NCBI GenBank assembly: GCA_040398845.1
Contig: JBBATH010000003.1
Span: 186,001-250,000 of the forward strand
Direction of reading: 5' to 3'
Length of the DNA: 64,000 nt
Origin: WLND01 sp040398845
GTDB lineage: Bacteria > Actinomycetota > Actinomycetes > S36-B12
A program made the translations under genes and the position numbers. The notes below the pieces were generated by a model that made no database searches, was not told the origin of the DNA, and saw nothing but the letters and a program-made list of their open reading frames with translations. This document shows, piece after piece, positions 42,522 to 51,284 of this stretch. How positions within the stretch are numbered: the stretch's first letter is position 1; each line of letters starts with the position of its first letter.

Positions 42522-43667
42522 ATGAGCCATCACCTCGACGATTCCAGGTTCCGTATGAGCGATTCCGTCTTTCGCACGAGACTGCGCGCCGTCCAGAAGG
42601 CGGCTGCGATCGCCGGCATCGACGCCGTGCTCATCACACCTGGCCCCGACCTTCGCTACCTCACCGGCTACGAGGCGGTGCCGCTTGAGCGGCTCACCTG
42701 CCTCGTCCTGCCCGCGAGTGGCGACCCCGTCGTGGTGGTCCCAAATCTTGAAGTGCTCGCTGCCACCGCGAGTCCGATCGGGTCCTTAGGACTCGGTCTG
42801 CATTCGTGGGAAGAGACTGACGACCCGGTGCACCTTGTCGCCGGGCTCCTCCCGAGCGCCAAAACCATCGCGCTCGACGATCACATGTGGGCAGAGAAGG
42901 TCCTGCGCCTTCGAGCAGCAATGCCTCTTGCGCGCCAGGTCACGGCCGGACCCGTCATTCACCCCCTGCGCATGCGCAAGGACGCCACGGAGATGTCGGC
43001 GCTTCGAAACGCGGGAGCGGCTATCGATGCCGTGCACGCCGAAGTCGCTGGGCTCTTGCGCCCGGGTCGCACCGAGCGCGAGGTCGGCCGCGATATCGCC
43101 GAGCGAATCCTTGCTGCGGGGCATGTGAGCGTCGATTTCGTCATCGTGGCGAGTGGGCCCAATGGCGCGAGCCCACACCACGAGGTGTCCGACCGGATCA
43201 TCGAGATCGGCGATCCGGTCGTCGTCGATATTGGTGGATCGATGCATGACGGCTACTGCAGTGACAGCACCCGCACCTACTCAGTGGGCGAACCTCCTGC
43301 TCCCTACCTTGAGTGGTTCGACATTCTCGAGCGTGCCCAGCGCGCTTCATGTGCTGCAATCGCCCCGGGCGTCACCTGCGAGTCGATCGATGAGGCCGGC
43401 CGAGCGGTCTTGCGCGATGCGGGTCTCGGTGACTTATTCATCCATCGGACCGGGCACGGAATCGGTCTCGAAACCCACGAAGAGCCCTACATCGTGGCGG
43501 GCAACACATTGCGACTTGAGCCCGGTATGGCGTTTAGCGTTGAACCAGGATTCTATCAGACCGGACGATTCGGAGCGCGCATCGAAGACATCGTCATCTG
43601 CACCGACGACGGCTTCGAGTCCGTCAACAGCCGTCCGCGCGGCCTGGCGATGGTCGAGGTGGCGTGA
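42522..43667 (+). CDS. pepE: M24 family Xaa-Pro dipeptidase/aminopeptidase
   Basis: This 381-residue enzyme has a creatinase-like N-terminal domain (about 1-150) and a pita-bread M24 catalytic domain. The five metal ligands are in VVDIGGSM (Asp), YCSDSTRT (Asp), HRTGHGIGLETHEEPY (His, Glu) and ARIEDIVI (Glu). It removes residues next to proline. It is the first gene of a tightly overlapping operon with the amidohydrolase, lnt, ppm and fxsA genes. It matches Rv2089c by position beside the exonuclease. Confidence 0.93.
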   Translation: MSHHLDDSRFRMSDSVFRTRLRAVQKAAAIAGIDAVLITPGPDLRYLTGYEAVPLERLTCLVLPASGDPVVVVPNLEVLAATASPIGSLGLGLHSWEETDDPVHLVAGLLPSAKTIALDDHMWAEKVLRLRAAMPLARQVTAGPVIHPLRMRKDATEMSALRNAGAAIDAVHAEVAGLLRPGRTEREVGRDIAERILAAGHVSVDFVIVASGPNGASPHHEVSDRIIEIGDPVVVDIGGSMHDGYCSDSTRTYSVGEPPAPYLEWFDILERAQRASCAAIAPGVTCESIDEAGRAVLRDAGLGDLFIHRTGHGIGLETHEEPYIVAGNTLRLEPGMAFSVEPGFYQTGRFGARIEDIVICTDDGFESVNSRPRGLAMVEVA

Positions 43668-45268
43668 ATCAAACGCCGAACTGGCGGGGCAGCCGACGGG
43701 TGTTGCTCACTGGCGGCGTCGTCCTGTGCGCCGGCACGCCGGCCGCCCAGGATTTGATCGACCCTGACACACCCCCCTTGCCCACGGCGATGTTCATCAA
43801 TGGGCACGAAATCGCCTGGATTGGATCTGACGTAGACGCCCAGCGGTACCTTGCTGATGCCGACGAGCATGTTCCACTTGGCGGGGCAGTCGTCACTCCC
43901 GGCTTCGTCGATGCCCACGTGCACGCGACGAGCACCGGGCTCACGCTCGCCGGCCTTGATCTCACCCGGACGAATTCGCTCATCGAGGCACTCGCCCTCG
44001 TCGAAGTCGCGGCGCGTTCTGCGCGGGGGGCACCACTCCTCGGGCATGGATGGGATGAGACCCGGTGGCCAGAAGGCCGTCCGCCGACGAGCACTGAAGT
44101 GGATCGAGCGAGCTATGGCAGCCTCATCTACCTTTCGCGAATCGACGTTCACTCGGCCGTCGTCTCAAGTGCCCTCATCGCCGAAGTGCCTGCAGCGCGT
44201 GAACTTGACGGGTTCGGTGCCGACGGGGTGATGTCCCGCGCGGCTCATCATGCCTACCGCGAGGTCGCGCTACGGCTCATCGGAAACGCCCAGCAGGAGC
44301 AGGCGCACCGACTCACCCGCAATCGGGCTGCGAGTCTCGGCATCGTCTCACTCCATGAGATGGCCGGACCGGCAATCTCAAGCGCCCAGGATCTGCGCTC
44401 CCTCCTGAAAATGAGCGAGGAGGAGCCTGGGCCCCTGGTGTACGGCTACTGGGGGGAGCTCGCAGAATCAGGGGGCGTCGAGCAGGCAATGGAAATCGGG
44501 GCAGTCGGCGCCGCAGGCGACCTGTTTATCGACGGCGCCATCGGATCGCGAACGGCCTGCCTGCGCCACGCCTACCTCGACTCCCAGGATTCATCCGGCG
44601 CCCAATACCTCACCGAGGAGCAGGTTCGCGATCACGTGGCAGCCTGCATCGGCGCCGGCATCCAGTCGGGCTTCCATGTCATCGGGGATCGCGCGACCGA
44701 CGTCATTTTGGCCGCGATGACGGCAGCTGCGGCCATGCTTGGAGTCGATGTGCTCCGCCTCGGCAGGCATCGACTTGAACACGCCGAGATGCTCGACAGC
44801 GCTCACATCGCGGAGATGTATCGTCTGGGGATGACAGCAAGCGTCCAGCCGATGTTTGATGGGCTGTGGGGATCTGAAGGCGGAATGTATGAGCAACGGC
44901 TCGGCACCACGCGGTCACAGAGCATGAACAGGTTCGCGGATCTCCAGACTGCCGGGGTGCTGACCGCCTTCGGATCCGACAGTCCGGTAACCGACCTCGG
45001 CCCCTGGCAGGCCGTTCATGCGGCGGTTCACCACCACCAGCCCGGCCAACAATTGAGCGAGCAGGCGGCGTTCGCAGCCCATTCATTAGCGGGATGGCGG
45101 GCGGTCGGCGACGAGCGTTCGGGAACTCTCGCGCCCGGTGCACCCGCTCACTACGTAATCTGGGACATTCCGGCCGAACTCACCGGGACAGCACCCCTCC
45201 CGCGGGCCCTACGTACGGTGGTCGCGGGTGCCTGCGTGCACGACACGCAGGAGGTGGGTGGCAGATGA
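43664..45268 (+). CDS. YtcJ-like metal-dependent amidohydrolase
   Basis: This 534-residue protein of the amidohydrolase superfamily shows TPGFVDAHVHATSTG (metal-binding HxH) near 80-92. A conserved GWDETRWPEGRPPTS block is typical of YtcJ-like proteins, as are FHVIGDRATDVIL, HRLEHAEML and FGSDSPVTDLGPW (catalytic Asp) late in the sequence. The family hydrolyses amide or related bonds; substrates are mostly unknown. GTG start overlapping the pepE stop, and ATGA overlap with lnt, so it is in the middle of an operon whose next genes act on lipoproteins. Confidence 0.87.
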   Translation: MNQTPNWRGSRRVLLTGGVVLCAGTPAAQDLIDPDTPPLPTAMFINGHEIAWIGSDVDAQRYLADADEHVPLGGAVVTPGFVDAHVHATSTGLTLAGLDLTRTNSLIEALALVEVAARSARGAPLLGHGWDETRWPEGRPPTSTEVDRASYGSLIYLSRIDVHSAVVSSALIAEVPAARELDGFGADGVMSRAAHHAYREVALRLIGNAQQEQAHRLTRNRAASLGIVSLHEMAGPAISSAQDLRSLLKMSEEEPGPLVYGYWGELAESGGVEQAMEIGAVGAAGDLFIDGAIGSRTACLRHAYLDSQDSSGAQYLTEEQVRDHVAACIGAGIQSGFHVIGDRATDVILAAMTAAAAMLGVDVLRLGRHRLEHAEMLDSAHIAEMYRLGMTASVQPMFDGLWGSEGGMYEQRLGTTRSQSMNRFADLQTAGVLTAFGSDSPVTDLGPWQAVHAAVHHHQPGQQLSEQAAFAAHSLAGWRAVGDERSGTLAPGAPAHYVIWDIPAELTGTAPLPRALRTVVAGACVHDTQEVGGR

Positions 45269-46815
45269 CTGGTCCGCTCGTCTCCGCTCGCATCAGCGTC
45301 CTGCTCGCCGTCGTTGCGGGCGTGATCATGTGGCTCGCATTCCCTCCGGTGTCGTTCGGTCCCTATGCCGCAGTCGCCGTCGCACTCCTCGTCACGGCCC
45401 AGTACCGGGCACCGGTGAGGCGTGCATTCCTGACGGGGTTGATCGCCGGGATGACCTTCTTCGGCCTCCTCATCTCATGGATGCAGGTGATCGGGATCGA
45501 CGCTTGGCTGCTCCTCGCGGGCTACTGCGCCGGGTGGATCACCCTTCTCGGCGTCGGCACGGCCCTCGTCACGCGGTTGCCAGGCTGGCCAGTCTGGGTC
45601 GCCTGCCTATGGGTTCTGCAGGAATCGCTCCGCGGGGCGATCCCCTTTGGTGGCTTCCCCTGGGGCCGGCTCGCCTTCGCTCAGCCCGACACCTCATTCG
45701 GCAAGATTGCCGTATTGCTCGGCCAGGCCGGAGTGACGTTTGCCCTAGCCCTGGCCGGGTGCGCCGTGGTGGCAGCCGTCATCGCCTTTCGGACTCGACA
45801 CCGCCCGAGATTTGTCCTCTGGTCAGTAGTCGCGGCGGTGGTCGCAGTCATGCCCGGACTCATCCCCCTGGCCCTTGAGGGCGACACCGTCGGCGGATCC
45901 TCCACGGCCGTCGTAGCCGTCGTACAGGGTGGCACCCCCCAGACGGGCATGGGAGCCATGGACGTCCGACGGGCCGTCCTTGACAACCATGTGCGCGAGA
46001 CCATGGCCCTCGGTCGAGAGATCGAACAGGGCACCGTCGAGCAACCCGACTTCGTCCTGTGGCCCGAGAACAGCGCCGACATTGATCCCTACGTCAACCT
46101 CGAAGCGGCAGCGACGATTTCCGCTGCGGCAACAGCGGTCGGTGCACCGATCATTGTTGGAGCGGTCGTCGAAGTACCTGGTAACCCCGACGGGGTCTGG
46201 AACCTCGGGATCGTCTGGGATCCGCTCACTGGACCGGGGGAGCGCTACGTGAAAACTCACCCCGTTCCGTTCGGCGAGTACATCCCGTTTCGCACCCAGC
46301 TGGAGGGACTGACCGACCGCCTCGATCGAATTCCCCGAGACTTCATCCCCGGAGATGTCCCCGGTCTTCTTGATGTCGGCGGCATCGTCATCGGAGACGT
46401 CATCTGCTTCGAGGTCGCCTACGACAATGTCATCGCCGGGATCATCGGCGGTGGGGCGAGGATCATCACCGTCCAGACGAACAACGCAACCTACGCCGGA
46501 ACTGCCCAACCGATGCAGCAACTCTTCATTGAACGAATGCGAGCCATCGAGACTGGCCGAACGGTCGCAGTCGCTGCCACGAGCGGGATCTCGGCAATCC
46601 TGCGGCCCAACGGGTCTGACATGAGCCAAATGGGTGAGGGCGAGGCCGGCTTTGCTGTGCAAACGGTGGCGCTTCGCGGGCAGCCGACACTGGCCTCACG
46701 GCTGGGCGGCCTGCCCAGCGCCATCGCCTCAATACTGGCAGTCGCGGCAATCATTGCCGGTGGTGCGGCGGTCGTACGGGAACGAAAGACGCGACGAATT
46801 AGACTGCCAGAGTGA
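45265..46815 (+). CDS. lnt: Apolipoprotein N-acyltransferase
   Basis: This 516-residue polytopic membrane enzyme N-acylates the N-terminal Cys of lipoproteins. Six to seven helices in the first 210 residues are followed by an extracytoplasmic nitrilase domain. Its triad is visible: Glu in LWPENSAD, Lys in YVKTHPVPFGEYIPF and Cys in GDVICFEVAYDN. One last helix lies near the C terminus. In mycobacteria Lnt and Ppm1 form a fused protein; here they are separate but overlapping genes (GTGA). At least four lipoproteins in this window could be substrates. Confidence 0.94.
   Translation: MTGPLVSARISVLLAVVAGVIMWLAFPPVSFGPYAAVAVALLVTAQYRAPVRRAFLTGLIAGMTFFGLLISWMQVIGIDAWLLLAGYCAGWITLLGVGTALVTRLPGWPVWVACLWVLQESLRGAIPFGGFPWGRLAFAQPDTSFGKIAVLLGQAGVTFALALAGCAVVAAVIAFRTRHRPRFVLWSVVAAVVAVMPGLIPLALEGDTVGGSSTAVVAVVQGGTPQTGMGAMDVRRAVLDNHVRETMALGREIEQGTVEQPDFVLWPENSADIDPYVNLEAAATISAAATAVGAPIIVGAVVEVPGNPDGVWNLGIVWDPLTGPGERYVKTHPVPFGEYIPFRTQLEGLTDRLDRIPRDFIPGDVPGLLDVGGIVIGDVICFEVAYDNVIAGIIGGGARIITVQTNNATYAGTAQPMQQLFIERMRAIETGRTVAVAATSGISAILRPNGSDMSQMGEGEAGFAVQTVALRGQPTLASRLGGLPSAIASILAVAAIIAGGAAVVRERKTRRIRLPE
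46800..46805 (+). promoter_or_regulatory. -10 hexamer TAGACT within the lnt 3' end, for ppm
   Basis: TAGACT, GCCAGA, then GTG 46812. An internal promoter would let ppm be made as a leaderless mRNA apart from the operon. It is coding sequence for lnt, so chance cannot be excluded. Confidence 0.45.
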
Positions 46816-47603
46816 ACTCGCGGATCGAAGCCTCCTTTACTGATCTTGGACGCATCGTGGTCATCATCCCGACCTACAACGAGTTCCTGACCCTCCCTGC
46901 GATCGTGGCGCGCGTGAGGACCTCCGTCCCGCAGGCGCATGTGCTCGTCATCGATGACAACTCACCCGATGGCACCGGAGCGCTCGCCGATTCCATTGCG
47001 GCCAGTGACTCCAATGTCGAAGTCATGCATCGCAAGGGCAAGGAGGGCCTCGGAGCTGCCTACCTTGCGGGCTTTGCCAGCACGCTCGAGGCCGGGTACG
47101 ACGTCATCGTCGAGATGGACGCCGACGGATCCCACCAGCCAGAGCAGTTGCCAGACCTCCTCTCCGCACTTCGAAATGCTGACCTCGTCCTCGGCTCACG
47201 GTGGGTGAGGGGAGGCGGCGTCGTCAACTGGCCGAAGAGCCGGGAGCTCCTCTCTCGCGGTGGCAATGCATACACTCGCACGATGCTGGGCGTCCCGCTC
47301 CGCGATGCGACCGGCGGCTATCGGGCGTTTCGCGCCACCGCACTTCGCGCGCTCGATCTCCAGGACGTCATCTCGCAGGGGTATTGCTTTCAGGTGGATC
47401 TCGCCTGGCGAGCTGTCCAGCGGGGTCTGCGCGTCGTAGAGGTCCCTATCACATTCGTTGAACGGACCGCTGGCACGAGCAAGATGAGCCAGCGCATCGT
47501 GGGCGAGGCACTGTGGCGGGTAACCTGCTGGGGCGTTGCTGACAAACTCGCGCGAATTCGTGGCAAGGCTGCCCGCAACGGTGCGGCCCCAAGGGTGACC
47601 TGA
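46812..47603 (+). CDS. ppm1: Polyprenol monophosphomannose synthase
   Basis: This 263-residue GT2 glycosyltransferase transfers mannose from GDP-mannose to polyprenyl phosphate on the cytoplasmic face, supplying donors for glycolipid and protein mannosylation. IIPTYNEFLTLPAIVARV, DDNSPDGTG, the metal-binding VEMDADGSHQPEQLPDLL (DxD) and LVLGSRWVRGGGVVNWP are all present. There is no transmembrane tail, so membrane contact is presumably through Lnt, encoded by the overlapping upstream gene. Confidence 0.93.
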   Translation: MNSRIEASFTDLGRIVVIIPTYNEFLTLPAIVARVRTSVPQAHVLVIDDNSPDGTGALADSIAASDSNVEVMHRKGKEGLGAAYLAGFASTLEAGYDVIVEMDADGSHQPEQLPDLLSALRNADLVLGSRWVRGGGVVNWPKSRELLSRGGNAYTRTMLGVPLRDATGGYRAFRATALRALDLQDVISQGYCFQVDLAWRAVQRGLRVVEVPITFVERTAGTSKMSQRIVGEALWRVTCWGVADKLARIRGKAARNGAAPRVT

Positions 47604-47605
47604 CA

Positions 47606-48136
47606 GTGTCGATTCGTCGGCGGTTCGTCGTCTTTGGCTATCCGCTCCTCGAGATCCTGACGATCATCGGCGTGGCCAGCCTCATCGGGTGGGGCTGGAC
47701 ATTCCTGATTCTCATCGCCGGTATCCCGATCGGGTTCACCGTTATGTCACGGGCCGGACGCTCCGCGTTCGCCAGCATGCGCGAGGCATCGCGCGACGGT
47801 CGTATCCCGGACGGTTCGGCCGGCACTCACGCACTGTCGTTCCTCGCCGGCGCACTCATCGCGGTACCCGGCCTGTGGAGTGACCTCGCCGGTCTCCTTC
47901 TCCTCCTGACACCCATACAGCGCCTCGTTCGCCGAAGATATGGTCCGCGGGTGACCGCCTTCACCTCATCTGCTGGTGGCCTGCGGCCGCCATCATTCGG
48001 CGCGTCCGATGTCATCAAGGGCACGGTCATCCACACCACGGACACCGAGCCGAATCACCCAGAGCAGCCGAATCACCCTGGACACACCGAAGGCCCAGCG
48101 GGTGCCGGGCCATCGGGTGCGGTCGGGTCGGGCTAG
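47606..48136 (+). CDS. fxsA: FxsA family membrane protein
   Basis: This 176-residue protein matches FxsA: RRFVVFGYPLLEILTIIGVASLIGWGWTFLILIAG, then SFLAGALIAVPGLWSDLAGLLLLLTPIQRLVRRR, about three to four hydrophobic segments. A low-complexity tail (NHPEQPNHPGHT) ends it. In E. coli FxsA overproduction blocks exclusion of phage T7 by F plasmids; its normal role is unknown. GTG start two bases after the ppm stop, last gene of the operon. It converges on rbpA with a 4-base overlap. Confidence 0.86.
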   Translation: MSIRRRFVVFGYPLLEILTIIGVASLIGWGWTFLILIAGIPIGFTVMSRAGRSAFASMREASRDGRIPDGSAGTHALSFLAGALIAVPGLWSDLAGLLLLLTPIQRLVRRRYGPRVTAFTSSAGGLRPPSFGASDVIKGTVIHTTDTEPNHPEQPNHPGHTEGPAGAGPSGAVGSG

Positions 48137-48498
48137 GCGCTTTTTCGCTGCTCGCGGTCATGTTCGTGCAACAGGGCTATCCGCTCCTTGAGGAGTAGTT
48201 CGAGATCCGCGATCGTGCGCCGCTCAAGCAGCATGTCCCAGTGGCTGCGAACGTGCCGCTCGGGTCGGTCATCGGGGACAGCAAGAGTCGCGACCCTGGT
48301 GACGACCTCGGCCTCCTGCCCGCACCGGCAGGACCAGGTGAGCGGGATGTCCTCCGCCTCGACAGAGAACGGGATGACGGTGTGATGCCCCTGCGGGCAG
48401 TCGTACCGCACCATCTGTCGTTCGGCGAATGAAATGTGAGTATCGTTTTCGTAACTCACGGACCCGAGTCGGCTTCCGCGCATCGTGGTTTGCATCAT
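48133..48498 (-). CDS. rbpA: RNA polymerase-binding protein RbpA
   Basis: This 121-residue actinobacterial transcription factor binds RNA polymerase and the principal sigma factor and stabilises open complexes. It has an N-terminal tail (MRGSRLGSVSYEND) and a core domain with VRYDCPQGH and WSCRCGQEA. A basic linker and the C-terminal sigma-interaction helix (SHWDMLLERRTIADLELLLKERIALL) follow. ATG 48498 has GAAGGGAG upstream. It follows ppm/lnt in M. tuberculosis too (Rv2050). Confidence 0.95.
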   Translation of the reverse strand: MMQTTMRGSRLGSVSYENDTHISFAERQMVRYDCPQGHHTVIPFSVEAEDIPLTWSCRCGQEAEVVTRVATLAVPDDRPERHVRSHWDMLLERRTIADLELLLKERIALLHEHDREQRKSA

Positions 48499-48691
48499 CA
48501 ACGTGCTCCCTTCGTTGGCCTAGTGTTGCCGCGTGTGTCGCGTTGCCTCGATAACCGAGTTTTCGCGGTAACTAAGCCTTTGACGCGGCGGTTCGCACGC
48601 TGGTTCCCTCATTCGGGGTCGCGGAGGAATCTTTACCTTCCTCGAACATTTCGACGCTGAAACATTCCTGAGGCTGCCGGATCCGCAGAAG

Positions 48692-49496
48692 CTAGAAGAT
48701 TTCGAACGATCGCTTGGCGAGGCCGTAGGAATACCCGTCAATCGTTTCCTTCGGTGTCGGTCCGAGGGGTGACGCGGCGCCCAAGGCAACGAATATCGGG
48801 GTGAAATGCTCGGCGCTGGGATGGGCATAAGGCATGCCGGGAGCGGCCTTGCGAAAGTTGGACAGTTCGTCGAGGTCGCCGCGACGAACCCCGTCTGTCG
48901 CCCATAGGTCGAAATTGACGCTCCAACCGGGTGGCGCAGCTGCGGGGCTCCAATCGCGAAGATACGGGAGCCCGTGGGTCAGGAACCCCGATCCGATGAC
49001 AAGGACACCGAGTTCACGCAAGACCCGCAACCGACCTCCAAGCGCGATCAGCCGGGACGGATCATCGGTTGGCAGTGACATCTGGACGACCGGGATATCC
49101 GCGGACGGGTACATCACTCGCAATGGCACCCACGCACCGTGGTCGAGCCCCCGTCGACGGGTGCTGGTGGACAGGTTTATTGTCGGGCATGACGGAACGG
49201 ATGAGATTCGCGAGCGCTGACGCATCGGGCGTCGGGTACGTCATGGCGGAGAACTTCGGGGCAAATCCTGGGAAGTCGTAGACGAGGGGAGTGGCGGCTG
49301 CTGTCGCAGACAGGCTGACCGGCGCCTGCTCCCAGTGGGCTGACACGATGAGGACGCCGGCGGGCTTCGGCAGCGCCGCTGCCCACGCAGACAATTCACC
49401 GCTCCAGCATTGATCGTCAAGGAGCGGTGGGGCCCCGTGGCCGAGAAAGAGCGCGGGAAGTGCCGGATCACCCGGGCGCCAGACTGCGGATTCCAT
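48692..49496 (-). pseudogene. Class III extradiol ring-cleavage dioxygenase (DODA type), frameshifted
   Basis: Two frames together make one full-length DODA/YgiD-like enzyme. Residues from 49496 down to about 49152 read ALPALFLGHGAPPLLDD (metal His) through AMTYPTPDASALANLIRSVMPDNKPVHQHPST. The continuation GLDHGAWVPLRVMYPSADIPVVQMSL (second metal His) is in another frame and runs to 48692. Removing one base from the run of five Cs on the plus strand at 49148-49152 joins them as PSTGLDHGAWVP, which fits the family exactly. This is either a recent inactivating indel or a base-calling error in a homopolymer; nothing else in the gene is damaged. Confidence 0.82.
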
Positions 49497-49578
49497 CAAC
49501 CAAGTATGTCGAAATATAGTTGAACAATCAAATAAATGAACACGCTCGTCATACTGTGGGGGAGTCGTCGCAGTTTTG

Positions 49579-49842
49579 TCAGCGCACGAGAAGAGCCACT
49601 ACCACGATAGCGACCGCGACGATCACGCCGATGAGGATCCACGGGGTCGACCGACGTAACCTTCGGTAGCCGGGTTTCCCGGTGCCGTCGGCGATCTCGC
49701 CTGCAGCGGCAAGGCGATCATTTCCGCGCGCGATCCGAGAGGCTTTTGCGATGCGTTCGTCGGCCGCAGCCTCCCTTGGGCCGCCGGCGATGAAACTCTC
49801 ATCGAGAACAATGTCATCAAATGGATCAGGGCTGGTGGTCAT
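49579..49842 (-). CDS. Small tail-anchored membrane protein, unknown
   Basis: This 87-residue protein has an acidic front (DPFDDIVLDES), an Ala/Glu/Arg helical middle and one C-terminal transmembrane helix (about 68-86, WILIGVIVAVAIVVVALLV) preceded by RRLRRS. It would be anchored with its N terminus in the cytoplasm. The start overlaps the stop of the GNAT gene by 4 bases (ATGA), so it is translated with it. No family is recognised. Confidence 0.65.
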   Translation of the reverse strand: MTTSPDPFDDIVLDESFIAGGPREAAADERIAKASRIARGNDRLAAAGEIADGTGKPGYRRLRRSTPWILIGVIVAVAIVVVALLVR

Positions 49843-50789
49843 GACGCTCCCTTGACACTTCGCTCGGTAAACATCCGATGACGATACATGTGGTGCTTCC
49901 TGAATCCGAGCCTGCCGTACAGTGCGAGAGCCTCAGCGTTATCGGCGCTCACCGAGACTGCCAGTCGGTCGACACCCGAGTCCCGCGCGCTCCCTCCTAG
50001 TGCCTGCACAACCGCAGTGCCGACACCATATCGACGGTGCCTTTCGCCCACGAACACCTCACTGATGACGCCCCAGTTGTCAGCGATGGCGACGCGGCCG
50101 GCGCCGACTGCCTGCCCTTCGACCCAGACCGAGGCATAGTCGGCCGGGTATCGCCGCATGCTGCTGACCGACTCGTCGGGTCCTCGGACTGATCGCCAGT
50201 TCCCGGACGGCTCGTCCTCGTGTCGAATCAACAGCTCGGCGTCGGGATGCACCAAGGCGTGGGTGTCATGAACAAGCACGTAGCTATCGACGATTGCCGC
50301 CCAACCGAGTGAATTGAGGAGTTGGTCGAGGCCCTCGCCGGTTGGGAGTGGCACCCGAACAGCCGGGATGATGCCCTGCGCCCGGGAGAACTCGATCACG
50401 TGCGCGATCGCATCATCGACGGTACCCAGGGGCTTTCCGAGCGGCACGGCCGAGTTCGCCCGCTGCGTGATGCCCATGGATGCACGCAGCAGCCACTCGC
50501 CGTGCCGCACTGTCACATCAGCGGGGCAAGTATCCGCCATCGCGGTCTCAAGTTCCTGAACCCGAACCCTCAACGGTGAGCCGGTTCCAGCCGGGGCGGC
50601 ATGCTTGGGAATGACGCGCCAATGAGTGACGCGCGCAATCGCAAACGACATGACCGTGCCATCTCGTTTCTCGATGCGGTCGCCGTCAAGCAGTGTCCCG
50701 ACAATGTCCCGTGTGTGACCTGTGTCGTCGAGTAGACGCACGGTTACCCGCAGCCCCACGCATCTTCTCAATTCGCCGATAATGTTCAT
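49839..50789 (-). CDS. GNAT acetyltransferase with N-terminal SH3-like domain (Rv0428c-like)
   Basis: This 316-residue protein has an N-terminal small beta-barrel (about 1-62, GLRVTVRLLDDTGHTRDIVGTLLDGDRIEKRDG). A degenerate acetyltransferase-like middle follows, and then a clear C-terminal GNAT domain with the acetyl-CoA loop VGERHRRYGVGTAVVQAL and NAEALALYGRLGFRKHHMYR. The layout resembles mycobacterial Rv0428c. The substrate is unknown. A 14-base perfect palindrome covers its first codons, and it is divergent from the HAD phosphatase gene. Confidence 0.82.
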   Translation of the reverse strand: MNIIGELRRCVGLRVTVRLLDDTGHTRDIVGTLLDGDRIEKRDGTVMSFAIARVTHWRVIPKHAAPAGTGSPLRVRVQELETAMADTCPADVTVRHGEWLLRASMGITQRANSAVPLGKPLGTVDDAIAHVIEFSRAQGIIPAVRVPLPTGEGLDQLLNSLGWAAIVDSYVLVHDTHALVHPDAELLIRHEDEPSGNWRSVRGPDESVSSMRRYPADYASVWVEGQAVGAGRVAIADNWGVISEVFVGERHRRYGVGTAVVQALGGSARDSGVDRLAVSVSADNAEALALYGRLGFRKHHMYRHRMFTERSVKGAS

Positions 50790-50792
50790 TAT
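50779..50792. promoter_or_regulatory. 14-bp palindrome ATAATGTTCATTAT at the GNAT start codon
   Basis: This perfect AT-rich inverted repeat (6-bp arms, TT centre) overlaps the GNAT ATG and lies 31 bases before the divergent HAD gene. An operator for a small repressor, or a translation-blocking hairpin, is possible. AT-rich palindromes are rare in this GC-rich window. Confidence 0.4.
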
Positions 50793-50822
50793 GTCAATTC
50801 ACCGAGGTCTTATTGAGGGACT

Positions 50823-51284
50823 ATGGTCGCGGCCATGCCAATCGACAAGAACAGGCAAACCGGCACGATAATCGTGTTCGACATCGATGGCGTCCTCTCT
50901 GACGGCCGACATCGCGAGCATTACCTGGAGTCGAGCCCAAAAGACTGGGTGTCGTTCTTCGCGATGCTTACCGATGATGCCCCGATCACCTCGGGTATCG
51001 ACCGACTGATGCAGATGCTCCCGCTGAAGCGATGCGTCCTGCTGTCCGGTCGTCCAGAGCACACGCGCGCCGCGACAACCGCGTGGCTTCACAACAGCGG
51101 TGTGTCGGATGTTCCGATCTACCTGCGCCGCAATCACGACTATCGTCCGGCATCGCTGTTCAAGCTGGAAGTACTTGCTGGCCTCGGAGGCCCGCAAGAA
51201 GTCGGTCTCGTCATTGATGACGACGAACAAGTCGTGGCGGCCCTCACCGCGGCTGGCTACCGGGTCGAGCACTTCACCGCCTAA
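50823..51284 (+). CDS. HAD phosphatase resembling the 3'-phosphatase domain of polynucleotide kinase
   Basis: This 153-residue single-domain HAD protein has motif I VFDIDGVLSDGRHREHYL (nucleophile Asp and second Asp), LLSGRPEHTRAATTAWLHNSGV (motif II Ser), YRPASLFKLEVL (motif III Lys) and LVIDDDEQVVAAL (motif IV). The D-x-D-G-x-L-x-D-x-x-H-R pattern with KDWVSFF resembles the phosphatase half of T4 Pnkp-like enzymes. No kinase domain is present. A nucleic-acid 3'-end or small-molecule substrate is possible. It converges with the FGGY kinase, stops overlapping in CTAA. Confidence 0.75.
   Translation: MVAAMPIDKNRQTGTIIVFDIDGVLSDGRHREHYLESSPKDWVSFFAMLTDDAPITSGIDRLMQMLPLKRCVLLSGRPEHTRAATTAWLHNSGVSDVPIYLRRNHDYRPASLFKLEVLAGLGGPQEVGLVIDDDEQVVAALTAAGYRVEHFTA

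Noticed and set aside
48499..48691. Small gene between rbpA and the dioxygenase
   Set aside because: No frame has a start with ribosome binding site or a protein-like sequence.
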